Shown: positions 20,745 through 31,997, counted from the first letter of the stretch. The stretch is DNA of 64,000 bases from Vibrionaceae bacterium (GCA_018222805.1 JAAEZQ010000006.1:62001-126000), one strand, 5' to 3'. Notes: generated from the sequence alone by a model not told the origin. Program-made: numbers and translations.

Positions 20745-20937
20745 TTCCCACCCAATCCTCTTACTTTGATAACCACCCTCTATCGTATCGACAAAAATTA
20801 GTTAGGCTAACGTAGAGGGTGATTTCGTTATAGTAGCGTTACCCAACGTTACCCACAGCGAGTTCGCTTAACTGTGTGTCTAACTGCTTCTTGATGACTT
20901 TGGGCTTCAACGTAATAGCTTGAATCAGGGGTAAAAA

Positions 20938-21297
20938 ATGAATCTAGTTGTACATTTGCAGAAGAAAGCAATAAGAAAATACGGCTATGAAATGGCGACT
21001 CGTCAGGCTTGGAAATGTGGGATCAAAGCCAACTTGGTGAGACGGGTAATTGGCCTGTTCAAAGGACAAATCGTGTGTGTCGTTGAAGGCTGCCGTGCGG
21101 AGCTATCTTCGCCTATCAATAATCTGCTGCATGATGATGAAAAACAAGGCCGCTACATTTTTGTTGGTGGTTTGTGTTGGGAACCAAACAACATTATTGC
21201 CCCGGGGTTTCCCGATTTTATGTTTATGCACCTGCGTAGCATGAGTCACCGACATAAATACTTATCAGACGATGAACTGTTCCTAAGTTTAGCCTGA
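20938..21297 (+). CDS. Hypothetical protein
   Basis: ORF 119 aa preceded by AGGGG; no family recognised. Confidence 0.5.
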   Translation: MNLVVHLQKKAIRKYGYEMATRQAWKCGIKANLVRRVIGLFKGQIVCVVEGCRAELSSPINNLLHDDEKQGRYIFVGGLCWEPNNIIAPGFPDFMFMHLRSMSHRHKYLSDDELFLSLA

Positions 21298-21521
21298 ACT
21301 TCAGTATCAATCAGTTTTGCTTAATGAGATTGCATCAGTGATAGGTGTCGTTGATGCAATGTCGGCTCAATTGACATACCGTTAGTTATTTCTTAACGCC
21401 ATTTTTAAAAAACGCTGTTTTTTAACGTTCTAATGACAGAGCGCCCATGTTCGCTTGATGTGTATTTTTACTTCCGACTTACTATACCGGACATAGAATA
21501 AACTATGCTGGGATGTAAACC

Positions 21522-22040
21522 ATGAATACTAAATCTATTGCAATTGCGGCCGTGGTTGTTGCTGTATTAGCAGGCTGTAAGGAGAAAACGCCGCCAGCTC
21601 CGACTCAAGCTAACATCACTTTGATTGAGGCAGTCACAGAAACAGTTAAGAACCCTCATCAAGTGTGTAAAGATGTGGTGGTAACACAGCAAGTTGCACC
21701 AACAGATGACAATAAAATTCTTGGTACTGTTGGTGGCGCTGCAGCGGGTGCTGCGCTCGGCAACCAGATTGGTGGTGGTTCCGGTAAGATCATTGCTACG
21801 GCAGCAGGGACTATTGCTGGCGCATTAACAGGTCGTAAGATCCAAGAAAATGTGCAAAAAGGCGATGTGGTTACGACGACGAAGCAGCAATGTCACACTG
21901 AATATACAACGTCAGAAAAAGTGGTTGGCTATGATGTCACCTATGAAGTTGCAGGTACACCGACAACAGTTCGTTTAGCAAGTAAGCCTGCGACGAAGAG
22001 CTTCCCAATCCAAGGTGGTAATGTCGTTCTACCCCAATAA
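21522..22040 (+). CDS. Glycine-zipper 2TM lipoprotein
   Basis: AVLAGCKE lipobox; GTVGGAAAGAALGNQIGGGSGKIIATAAGTIAGALTGRKIQE glycine zipper. Confidence 0.85.
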   Translation: MNTKSIAIAAVVVAVLAGCKEKTPPAPTQANITLIEAVTETVKNPHQVCKDVVVTQQVAPTDDNKILGTVGGAAAGAALGNQIGGGSGKIIATAAGTIAGALTGRKIQENVQKGDVVTTTKQQCHTEYTTSEKVVGYDVTYEVAGTPTTVRLASKPATKSFPIQGGNVVLPQ

Positions 22041-22064
22041 TTGGGCTTTAGGGTAAATATAAAT

Positions 22065-22099
22065 AAAAACCCCTTTGTCTTTTGGACAAAGGGGTTTTT
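22065..22099. terminator. Bidirectional rho-independent terminator
   Basis: AAAAACCCCTTTGTC-TTTTG-GACAAAGGGGTTTTT between convergent genes. Confidence 0.9.
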
Positions 22100-22111
22100 G
22101 TCTATTTGCTA

Positions 22112-23014
22112 TCAGGTAACCTGTGGCCGTTGCTGTTCCTGATTGACTTGAATTTGAGCTTGTTGTTTTCGAATACGACGTTCCCGCTTCGATAGCCAAA
22201 TCAACGGTACTATTATCATGATCGTGCCAATGGCCATGAAAATATCGGGCAATTCGTCGAACCAAATAAAGCCAATGACGGCCGCGCCAATCAAGCCACT
22301 GTATTCCGCACTTGCTATCTTATTGCTTTCTATTGAACGGTACGCGAGTACACACGTCGCCGCATATATCATGATAAATAAGCTGGAACCTGCGGCAACT
22401 GGAAAAGCACTCCAATCCCAAGGTTTTGCTTCAATGAATACTAGCAACAGTGCGACTGGCACGCCCGCTAGATTAGTCATAAGTAAAGTGTGCATCACGG
22501 ACTGTTCTCTAGGTACTTTACGAATCAATAAGTTATTGATTGCAATACACACCGCCACAACAAATGCTGAAATCGCCGCCCAGTCGATGTGATCCGGGCG
22601 AATGATGACTAACACGCCTAAAAAGCCCATGATGGCAGCAGCGACGGATTGTTTAGAAAGCTGCTCTTTGAAAAATAGTGCAGCAATAGGCAACATAATT
22701 AATGGGGCAGCATAGAAAATAGCGTTCGCAGTCGCCAGGGGCAAAGAAGAAATCGCAAAGACCATGAATACGGCTCCAAGTAGCCATACATGAGCACGAA
22801 TAGCGTGCCATTTAAACCCTTCCATAAAATGAGTTGGTCGACTCAGTAAACAAAAAGGCAGCAGAAACAGCACAGCCGAAACTTGTCGGAATAGCACGAA
22901 CTGAAAAACAGGTACTTCATTACCGACACTCTTAATCAAAGCGTCTGAGATAACCGCAATTAGGTTCCCAACAATTAATAGCAGCATTGCTGATCCGACA
23001 GATGTGACTTTCAC
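22112..23014 (-). CDS. DMT-superfamily (EamA) transporter
   Basis: ORF 300 aa, ~10 hydrophobic segments; LPLATANAIFYAAPLIMLPIAALFFKEQLS; EYSGLIGAAVIGFIWFDELP. Confidence 0.85.
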   Translation of the reverse strand: MKVTSVGSAMLLLIVGNLIAVISDALIKSVGNEVPVFQFVLFRQVSAVLFLLPFCLLSRPTHFMEGFKWHAIRAHVWLLGAVFMVFAISSLPLATANAIFYAAPLIMLPIAALFFKEQLSKQSVAAAIMGFLGVLVIIRPDHIDWAAISAFVVAVCIAINNLLIRKVPREQSVMHTLLMTNLAGVPVALLLVFIEAKPWDWSAFPVAAGSSLFIMIYAATCVLAYRSIESNKIASAEYSGLIGAAVIGFIWFDELPDIFMAIGTIMIIVPLIWLSKRERRIRKQQAQIQVNQEQQRPQVT

Positions 23015-23106
23015 TTTTTATCTCCTCATTCTTTGCGCAAGAGTAGGTGATGTCATAGGATGAAGGGAAGTGATATTTATTGGTTCAAGTATGAGATTTT
23101 TAGATA

Positions 23107-23991
23107 ATGAAATTGCCCCCTCTAAGAGCGGTTCACTGCTTCGAATCTGTTGCGCGAAATTTGAGCTTTTCGCTTGCCGCGGAAGAGCTCAATGTGACGC
23201 AAAGTGCCGTGAGTCATCAGATCCGTTTACTGGAAGATTACTTAGGCGAATCGCTGTTCATTCGTCAAGGTAGAAAGCTCTCCTTGTCTGATACTGGTGC
23301 TAGATATCTGGAAGAAATCAGCCCTGCGATTAGTACCATAGCAATGGCGAGTCAAAAGGTTCGTGAAGGTGAAAAGGGCAGCATTCGTTTGGCTATTTAT
23401 AGCTCGTTGGCGGTGAAATGGCTGATTCCGCGTTTGTCTGATTTTAAACGCTTGCATCCAGAAATTGAGCTTACGCTTAATATGATGGCGGGAGATCCAG
23501 AGCAAACGGACAGTGTTGGAGACTGTTTCATCACAGTTCAAAAACCAAAGCGAAATTATGTCTCCGTTCACCTGTATGAAGACATTTTATATCCCGTTTG
23601 TAGCCATAAAATATGGAAAGAGATGCAAGAGAAGCCGATGCCAGAAGCTTTTTGGCAGTATCCACTTCTATCCACCGACTCTGTCTATCGCGAGCGCGGA
23701 AAGGATTGGTCTGAGTGGTGTAAAGCGGGCGGATTTACTTTGCCAAGTAATGTCGATATGCAGCATTTTAGCCATATGCTGTTAGCGATAGAGGCTGCGC
23801 GTTATGACCAAGGTATCGCATTCGCGAACGACTTTATGCTCAATGAGCGCGATATGGCGCAAGATCTGGTTTATATACCATCTCATGGCTTAGATACGGG
23901 CGACAGCTTTTACTTTGTGCATAAGAAGAGTCGATCGAAGCAAGCCGAGATCATAAAGTTAACCAACTGGTTGAAGCAGCAATGCTTGTAG
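23107..23991 (+). CDS. LysR-family transcriptional regulator (GcvA-like)
   Basis: MKLPPLRAVHCFESVARNLSFSLAAEELNVTQSAVSHQIRLLEDYLGESLFIRQGR. Confidence 0.9.
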   Translation: MKLPPLRAVHCFESVARNLSFSLAAEELNVTQSAVSHQIRLLEDYLGESLFIRQGRKLSLSDTGARYLEEISPAISTIAMASQKVREGEKGSIRLAIYSSLAVKWLIPRLSDFKRLHPEIELTLNMMAGDPEQTDSVGDCFITVQKPKRNYVSVHLYEDILYPVCSHKIWKEMQEKPMPEAFWQYPLLSTDSVYRERGKDWSEWCKAGGFTLPSNVDMQHFSHMLLAIEAARYDQGIAFANDFMLNERDMAQDLVYIPSHGLDTGDSFYFVHKKSRSKQAEIIKLTNWLKQQCL

Positions 23992-24070
23992 GTAAGTGAG
24001 TGGCCGTCTGGCTGCAATCACCTGCGTCGCTAATGATAGGTCTTAGAGCGCAAAAAACCTAAACTGAAAT

Positions 24071-24100
24071 GAAAAAGCCGAGCGGGGGATGCTCGGCTTC
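24071..24100 (-). terminator. Rho-independent terminator
   Basis: AGCCGAGC-GGGGGAT-GCTCGGCT with A-run on plus side (T-run on minus strand). Confidence 0.75.
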
Positions 24101-24125
24101 GAAGCTTAATCAAAAAGCGTAGATC

Positions 24126-24656
24126 TTATTGTTGCTTGATTAAGTTGTAGTTAGAGGAAAGTTCACCTGGTACTTTCTCGCCGTTCATGTCTAGTTTCAT
24201 AAGCATATTCTCGCCTACGAAGTATTGATTCGGTGAATCTTCGTTAGTCAGAGTTACCGTGTTGCCATTCTCATTCCAGCTGAACTGACCTTCTGACTTG
24301 AATTGGCCATCTTCTTTACCTTGGTAGCTTTGCTCAAGTACGTATGTACCGTCTTGATTCAGAGTGATGTTGATATCAATACCAGAGCAGTCTGCGCATG
24401 GCAGTGTACCTTGGTAAGTGCCATTCCAATCAAGAGCGTTACTTGCGTTGTGTTCAGTGTTGACAAACGTTTCTGCTGAAATGCCTTGTTCTTCTACTGC
24501 TTGCTCTTCTGGTGCTGGCATTGCGTTAGTTGCTTCAGCGACTTGCACTTCTTCTACTTGAGGTGTTTCTACCGCAGTCATCTCTGCTGGTTTTTCGTCT
24601 TGGCAGCCCGCAAGAATAATAACCGCACTCGTTACTGCCAACATTGTCTTTTTCAT
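24126..24656 (-). CDS. NlpE-like copper-resistance/stress lipoprotein
   Basis: Lipobox VIILAGCQD; DWNGTYQGTLPCADCSGIDINITLNQDGTYVLEQSYQGK. Confidence 0.85.
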   Translation of the reverse strand: MKKTMLAVTSAVIILAGCQDEKPAEMTAVETPQVEEVQVAEATNAMPAPEEQAVEEQGISAETFVNTEHNASNALDWNGTYQGTLPCADCSGIDINITLNQDGTYVLEQSYQGKEDGQFKSEGQFSWNENGNTVTLTNEDSPNQYFVGENMLMKLDMNGEKVPGELSSNYNLIKQQ

Positions 24657-24940
24657 TTTATCCCTCTTTCAATAAAGATTATGTATACCGTTAATGTTAG
24701 CCCCACTTATGAAATTTACGTCATAACAAAGCAAGGGAATGATATCGTTGTGTCAATAAGAATCAGTTACTGGCATGAAAATGTCAGAACAATCAGAGCA
24801 GTGTAAAGCTGTGGCGTCTTACGGGTTTATTGCGTATTTATTTTGTACAAGTATCAAAAGTGTCACTAATTTAGACTGTTTCACCTCATCAGCTTTTTCC
24901 TGATTTTTCTTTAACTACGATTTTTGCAAACTTAGCTTTA

Positions 24941-24974
24941 TGGCATATGCCAATAATATTGTTGGCGTATGCCA
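24941..24974. promoter_or_regulatory. Paired palindromes upstream of the DUF134 operon (putative operators)
   Basis: TGGCATATGCCA (24941-24952) and TGGCGTATGCCA (24963-24974), 22-bp centre-to-centre. Confidence 0.6.
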
Positions 24975-25044
24975 TAAACGGGCGTAACGTGTATACCAAT
25001 AACCTGTTTCTTGGAGTTATTGGGTTTGTTGAGAATTAAGAGGA

Positions 25045-25341
25045 ATGGTGATGGCTAGACCAAAGATAGAACGGAAAATATGTGGGCGTGCTGCTCATCA
25101 TTGCTTCAAACCCAATGGTGTGCCGTTTCAGCAGTTGGAAAAAGTCAACATACTGCCCGAAGAACTCGAAGCACTGCGTCTCGCTGATTTAGAAGGGTTA
25201 AGTCAACAGCAAGCCGCGGATCAAATGGGTATTTCGAGACAAACTTTTGGCAACACGGTAAAAAGAGCACGATTGAAAGTTGTAAAAAGTTTAGTTGAAG
25301 GTCATGCACTGGTTTTTCCGAATGAGGAGTCGAACTTATGA
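25045..25341 (+). CDS. DUF134 family DNA-binding protein
   Basis: ARPKIERKICGRAAHHCFKPNGVP...LEELEALRLADLEGLSQQQAADQMGISRQTFGNTVKRARLKV. Confidence 0.88.
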   Translation: MVMARPKIERKICGRAAHHCFKPNGVPFQQLEKVNILPEELEALRLADLEGLSQQQAADQMGISRQTFGNTVKRARLKVVKSLVEGHALVFPNEESNL

Positions 25342-25838
25342 TTTATGCTATTCCTAATGATGGTGAGCGCGTAGCCAACCACTTTGTCAAAGCGCCCTAT
25401 ATCGCTATTTATTCCGATGAAGACGGAATGCTGCAAAATTTAGCGAATATTGCTGCGATGCCGCAGTCTGGCTGTAAAGCAAAATCTCAGATGATCCAGT
25501 CATTGAATCAGTACAACGTCGATGCAGTGTTAGTTCGTAATATTGGTGAACGAGCGCTGGAAAAATTACTGCGTAATGGAAAGCAGGTATTTCGGTTGTC
25601 TACTCGTAGCTCTATAGAAGACGTTTTGGGCGTTGCCAGAACACCGCTGACCGACGCGTCTCAAGGTCGACCTTCGGCCAGTCACAATAAAAAAGGGGGT
25701 TGTGGTTCAAGTGGTTGTGGTGGTAAACAATCCAAACCGTCAATCTTGAGCCACCCGAAACCGCCTCGCGAGTTGTTAGCAGTGAAATCCAGCCCCGCTA
25801 TACTTAGTTTAAAGGTATCGGATAACAAGGTTGGTTAA
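25338..25838 (+). CDS. NifX/NifB-associated (dinitrogenase iron-molybdenum cofactor) family protein with Cys/Gly-rich tail
   Basis: ORF 166 aa; MIYAIPNDGERVANHFVKAPYIAIY...NVDAVLVRNIGERALEKLLRNGKQVFRL; KKGGCGSSGCGGK. Confidence 0.8.
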   Translation: MIYAIPNDGERVANHFVKAPYIAIYSDEDGMLQNLANIAAMPQSGCKAKSQMIQSLNQYNVDAVLVRNIGERALEKLLRNGKQVFRLSTRSSIEDVLGVARTPLTDASQGRPSASHNKKGGCGSSGCGGKQSKPSILSHPKPPRELLAVKSSPAILSLKVSDNKVG

Positions 25839-25839
25839 C

Positions 25840-26049
25840 ATGGTCTGGGTATTTACCTTTGTTGGTTTTCTCCTAATTATTTTGTTGATGTCACTTGGCG
25901 TAATTTTTCACAACAAGCGCATTCAAGGCAGCTGTGGTGGCCTGAATAATGTTGGTGTCGATAAAGTGTGTGACTGTGAAACTACATGTTCTGAATCTAA
26001 GCGTCGCTTGTATCAAATTTCAGAGCCGAATACCGCTCGTAGTAATTAA
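25840..26049 (+). CDS. NqrM-like (DUF539) small membrane protein with Cys cluster
   Basis: Single N-terminal TM then NKRIQGSCGGLNNVGVDKVCDCETTC, the NqrM-type four-Cys signature. Confidence 0.75.
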   Translation: MVWVFTFVGFLLIILLMSLGVIFHNKRIQGSCGGLNNVGVDKVCDCETTCSESKRRLYQISEPNTARSN

Positions 26050-26261
26050 TTGGTCGCCCGGCCACTCATGCCCTCGACCCAGTCAGGTAAACTTGACCTA
26101 GCCCTGTCTCATTGTCTGTGTTGTTGATGCCAATTTAGCGATGAAAATATGCAATCGATTGAGTTTTGATTTCTATGAGTGTCTAAATTTTGCTCTAGGG
26201 TTTTGTCGGTCTCCATATTTCGGTCTACGCTTATTATTCGTCTTAATAAAGGAGAACCAAT

Positions 26262-26456
26262 ATGGCTGTAATGAAGCAGGATATTCCACATCGTGTAACT
26301 GTTTATCATGACAATCTTGATCAAGAAATAGAGTTAAAAAATGCGATGCTGCCAGAAAAACCACGTTACTTTAACGGTTCGCCGACTTATAAAGCGGAAA
26401 GTATCGAAGAGTTCGAAAGTAAAATCAGTCAAATTGGATTGTCGCTCGATAAATAG
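26262..26456 (+). CDS. Small hypothetical protein (64 aa)
   Basis: Good RBS (AAAGGAGAACCAATATG) and a terminator just downstream (26504-26532). Confidence 0.6.
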   Translation: MAVMKQDIPHRVTVYHDNLDQEIELKNAMLPEKPRYFNGSPTYKAESIEEFESKISQIGLSLDK

Positions 26457-26503
26457 CTATGTCTGAAAGTGACTGGATTAATGGTCACTGACACAAATCG
26501 AAA

Positions 26504-26532
26504 GAAAGCGCCCTCAATATGAGGGCGCTTTC
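26504..26532. terminator. Bidirectional rho-independent terminator
   Basis: GAAAGCGCCCTC-AATAT-GAGGGCGCTTTC. Confidence 0.75.
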
Positions 26533-26555
26533 ATTTACGGCGTTTTATTCAGTAA

Positions 26556-28595
26556 TTAGTTCTGTTGGGTACTGCTCTGACATACTTGTTTCTGAACCGC
26601 TGGTGGCGCGGGTTCGTAGTGACTTAACGTCATGCTGAAACTGCCTTCACCACCAGTAATCGCACGCAGCCTGCGGGCATAATCTTGTAGCTCATTCACC
26701 GGAGATTTAGCTCTGATTAGGGTAAAGTTATTATCCACTGGCTCAGTGCCCTCAATTAATCCTCGGTTACCAGACAAATCGCCTGACACATCCCCCACGT
26801 TCATCGTTGGAATGTGCAATTCCATCTGAATAATCGGCTCAAGAACAATCGGGTCTGCATTATGGATGGCATCTAAGAACGCTTTTTTACCCGCAATGAC
26901 AAACGCTATCTCTTTTGAGTCAACAGAATGGTATTTGCCATCATAGACCGTCACTTCTAGATCTTTAATAGGGTTACCAGAGATAGCACCTTCTTCCAAT
27001 GCTTGCAGTATCCCTTTCTCGACGGCAGGAATAAGGGCGGTAGGAATAGCACCACCAACCACTTTATTGATGAACTTGAATCCTGCACCACGCTCCAAAG
27101 GACGAACTCTTAGCTGAACTTCACCGAACTGGCCTGCGCCTCCACTCTGTTTCTTGTGCCTATAACGGCCTTCGGCAGGTTTGGTAATGGTCTCGAAATA
27201 TTCGACACTAGGTTGGCATGTTTCGACATCTAGTTTGTATACGTTAGCCATTTTCTCCAAGGCAACTTTGAGGTGGAATTCGCCTTGACCACTGATGATG
27301 GTTTCGTTAGTTCTTGCACGATGTTCGATACGTAATGATGGATCTTCACTGGCGATTTTGTTGAGTACGTCGCCCAGTTTTTGCTCGTCTCCGCGTTTTA
27401 GGGGTTTTAAGCACAGAGAATACATGGAGTCTGGGAAATTGAGTGTTTTTAGCTCAACGCCATCTTCATCATGAGAATCATGAACGATAGAGTCAAATTC
27501 AAGATCGTCGACTTTGGCGAGTACACAAAAATCCCCCGCTAACGCCCGAGAAATTTCCATTCGTTCTTTACCTTGCAATTGGTACAAGTGTCCCACTTTG
27601 AATGCCTTGTTGCTTTCACCGATGTAAAGCTGACTGCCTGAGTTAATTTCGCCTTGGTAAACGCGAAGGTAAGCAAGTTTGCCCATGTAAGGATCAACGC
27701 TGACTTTATAAACGTGCGCAACGGTGTGTTCTAAGGTTTCACAGTTTACTTTTATCTTTTTACCGTTTTTCTCTAGCAGCGGCGGGTTACCTTCGTTTGG
27801 CATCGGCATAATTTCAGCTAGGGTGCGAAGTAGTAGTTCGATACCCGCCCCGGTCTGCGCAGAGACAAAGCAGATTGGAATCACGTGACCTGTTCTGAGC
27901 GCTTCTTCAAAAGGGTCATGAAGCTGCTCTGCCGTTAGTTCCGATCCCTGTTCCAAATACAGTTCCATTAACTCTTCATCAACTTCAATGATTTGGTCAA
28001 TCAAGGTTTCATGAGCTTCGGATACTTTTTCCAGTAATGTTTCACGCTCGAGTTCGGGTTCAAAGTAGCAATCCACCACAGATTGACCGTCGGGAGAAGG
28101 TAAGTTGATTGGCAAACATTTGTCGCCAAAGTGTTCGACGATTTTATCCATCAATCGCTGCAACTGATTACCGTGGCTGTCGAGTTTGTTAATGATGATC
28201 ATCTGACACTTTTGTTGCTCTTGAGCAAATGCAAATAAGCGATCAGAGGTTTGGTTAAGAGGCGTTTGTGGATCGATGATGAGTGCTGACGTTTCAACGG
28301 AAGGAAAAACGCTGATCGTTCGGCCGAGCAGCTCACTTTGCCCCGGCGTGTCAATAATGTTCAGTCGATGTTTATTCCAGCTTAATGCCACAGGGGTTGC
28401 TTCAATACTGTGTTGATATTGAATAGATTGAGGGTCGAAGTCGGTAACGGTATCGCCTTTTTCTACGCTTCCTAAGTGATGGGTTGCTTCGCACGTGAAG
28501 AGCAGTTTTTCGATAAGTGTCGTTTTACCTGTTCCGGTCTGACCGACAAAAGCGATGTTGCGGATTTTATTGATAGGCATATAGCCTCCTTGCAA
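26556..28595 (-). CDS. EF-G-like translational GTPase (paralog)
   Basis: ORF 679 aa; G1 GQTGTGKTTL, G3 DTPG, G4 NKLD; SGQGEFHLKVALEKM, QSGGAGQFGEVQLRVRPLERG; start probably MPINKIRN at 28580. Confidence 0.88.
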   Translation of the reverse strand: MQGGYMPINKIRNIAFVGQTGTGKTTLIEKLLFTCEATHHLGSVEKGDTVTDFDPQSIQYQHSIEATPVALSWNKHRLNIIDTPGQSELLGRTISVFPSVETSALIIDPQTPLNQTSDRLFAFAQEQQKCQMIIINKLDSHGNQLQRLMDKIVEHFGDKCLPINLPSPDGQSVVDCYFEPELERETLLEKVSEAHETLIDQIIEVDEELMELYLEQGSELTAEQLHDPFEEALRTGHVIPICFVSAQTGAGIELLLRTLAEIMPMPNEGNPPLLEKNGKKIKVNCETLEHTVAHVYKVSVDPYMGKLAYLRVYQGEINSGSQLYIGESNKAFKVGHLYQLQGKERMEISRALAGDFCVLAKVDDLEFDSIVHDSHDEDGVELKTLNFPDSMYSLCLKPLKRGDEQKLGDVLNKIASEDPSLRIEHRARTNETIISGQGEFHLKVALEKMANVYKLDVETCQPSVEYFETITKPAEGRYRHKKQSGGAGQFGEVQLRVRPLERGAGFKFINKVVGGAIPTALIPAVEKGILQALEEGAISGNPIKDLEVTVYDGKYHSVDSKEIAFVIAGKKAFLDAIHNADPIVLEPIIQMELHIPTMNVGDVSGDLSGNRGLIEGTEPVDNNFTLIRAKSPVNELQDYARRLRAITGGEGSFSMTLSHYEPAPPAVQKQVCQSSTQQN

Positions 28596-29073
28596 GATGG
28601 CGTGAGGAAACCATAGGTTCCAGATAAACCTGTTATTAGGTCACGAATTGCATTGGAGTAGGGCGGGTTTACCGCCTATTCGTCTTCCATGTCATTTTCC
28701 GGATGACTTTATGCATACAACCACCTTGCTGAGAGAAGCAGATTAAGAGGTTATTACGATATTAGAAGCTGTTGACCAACTTTGGTGAATTTTTGTTGGG
28801 AAGAAAGGTATTCCTTGCCACAAAAACTATATTACTTGGTCTGACACTGACAGCATGGCTCATTAACCATATAATTTATGTGACTTATTTCATGCTGGTG
28901 GTGTTTGCTTTTTAATAGAGATCATAAACTTGAATGTTCATGCTCCTCGATGCACGTGCTAGAGGGCAATTTCCGATGTCACTCGCTTTTTGCACAGCAG
29001 AAATGAAATGTGTGATCGGTACCAAGTGATGACTCAATAAAGCGTGATGGTGCTAATATTTTTTATCATTTTC

Positions 29074-29218
29074 TCGGGATCGTTCCCGAAATGTCTTATA
29101 TAGTGATTAACGAACTATTTATGGAATTAACTTATAAGTAGGTCAAATCATGTGAGGATTTGATCTTTTTATGGAGTTTAAATCCACATTTAATCGATTT
29201 TGTCGGGAACGTTTGCCC
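29074..29218. promoter_or_regulatory. LacI-family-like operators upstream of porin
   Basis: TCGGGATCGTTCCCGA (29074-29089, perfect apart from the centre) and TCGGGAACGTTTGCCC (29203-29218). Confidence 0.5.
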
Positions 29219-29254
29219 AATCTCGAAATAATCAATTTAATGTTGGAGAAATAA

Positions 29255-30646
<1,392 letters not shown>

Positions 30647-30728
30647 GGTTTTGTTAGTTTAAGTTTTAACAACAAAAAGGATGACAGTTTTGGCTGCCAT
30701 CCTTTTTATTTATGAAGTTAAGTTCGGC

Positions 30729-31937
30729 TCATCTCATTATAGTTTGGAGGTCGAACTCGTTACCGTGCGTAATATGTTTATGCAGTATCCACATCGCTCC
30801 AACTGCAGCCATCATTCCTACCGCGGCGAAGAGAAAGCCATAGCGTGTCATGTCATAGTGGCTCAGCACAGCAATGACGACATAGCTAAGTGACTGCACC
30901 GTCGTACTGAACATGCTGATTCCGCCATCAACTCGACCGCGCTGATCGATCGACACTGTGTGATGCATCCAATTAATTCTCGCAATTCGGTTTAATGCGT
31001 TAAATACACCAAACAGGGCTATCAACATCAATATACCTAAAGGAGACATTGAGAAACTCATACCTACTAGGGTTAAGGACAATACGGTCATGGATGCCAA
31101 GATAATGCTGCCGTGTGGCAGACGATTGAGTATTTTGGTGACTATCAGCCCGGTAAACAAAGAGCCTAACCCAAAGCTGATGTTAAAGCCTGCAAACCAA
31201 TCACCAGTAATACCTTGTTCTGAGAACCAAATCGGGACTAACTTGCTCAAGTACGTCAGTACCGGATAAGAAAGGCAGGAAAGTAAAATGAACCCGAAAA
31301 AGTAAGGCTCACGGTTAAAAATATGCTTACTCTCTTTTAGTTGGCTCATGAAAGAAATCGAATGTGACTCCCGCAATCGGCGTGTATAGGGGGTTACCAT
31401 GTAGAAAATGGCGGCCAGCGATGAAGCGGTAGCGGCAAACAGAGCGAATTCCATCATACCCCACTTTTCTAACAATATGATGCCAAGCGAACCAGCGCCC
31501 AGAGTCGTGGATTGCATAACGATTTCCTGTTGGCTAGAGACCTTGGCGTATTCATGTTGCTGGTAGTTCTCTTGAGTAAACGCATTGTTGGTTGCCCAGG
31601 CAAAATTACTGGAAACCCAGTACACCAGTTGTGCGAAAGCTAATAGCCAGTGGGAGTCTAGATCAAGCCAGTAAGCAACAAATATCATCAGGGCCATTCC
31701 CGCTTGTGCCCATTGATTAACAATCAGCAGTGTTTTACGCGAATGGCGGTCAGTCAAAGTGGAAAAGAAAGGCGTGACCAAGAAAGCAACGGCCGTACAG
31801 CTAAGCGAAACCAACGCGACAAATGTCCCCATTCCAGGGGAAGTCAGCATGACCCATGGAAGTGCCATCATAAATAAGCCTGACGAAATACAGTCGAAGA
31901 ACCTTCCTATTAAATAAGGCTGAGTTTTGTTTTTCAT
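30729..31937 (-). CDS. MFS transporter (putative efflux pump)
   Basis: ORF 402 aa, ~12 TM pattern; FFSTLTDRHSRKTLLIVNQ motif A-like; divergent from SoxR. Confidence 0.85.
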   Translation of the reverse strand: MKNKTQPYLIGRFFDCISSGLFMMALPWVMLTSPGMGTFVALVSLSCTAVAFLVTPFFSTLTDRHSRKTLLIVNQWAQAGMALMIFVAYWLDLDSHWLLAFAQLVYWVSSNFAWATNNAFTQENYQQHEYAKVSSQQEIVMQSTTLGAGSLGIILLEKWGMMEFALFAATASSLAAIFYMVTPYTRRLRESHSISFMSQLKESKHIFNREPYFFGFILLSCLSYPVLTYLSKLVPIWFSEQGITGDWFAGFNISFGLGSLFTGLIVTKILNRLPHGSIILASMTVLSLTLVGMSFSMSPLGILMLIALFGVFNALNRIARINWMHHTVSIDQRGRVDGGISMFSTTVQSLSYVVIAVLSHYDMTRYGFLFAAVGMMAAVGAMWILHKHITHGNEFDLQTIMR

Positions 31938-31966
31938 ATTTGTGCCTCGCTAATTCATTTGGTCTT

Positions 31967-31997
31967 ACTCTAAAACCTCAAGTAAGCTTGAGGTAAA
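31967..31997 (-). promoter_or_regulatory. SoxR box inside an elongated promoter spacer (MFS gene promoter)
   Basis: CCTCAAGTAAGCTTGAGG (31976-31993); minus strand TTTACC-N19-TAGAGT. Confidence 0.75.

Noticed and set aside
28740-28920. ~50-aa hydrophobic frame LLTNFGEFLLGRKVFLATKTILLGLTLTAWLINHIIYVTYFMLVVFAF
   Set aside because: No ATG start or RBS at the front, and no known similarity; not enough to call a small membrane protein.
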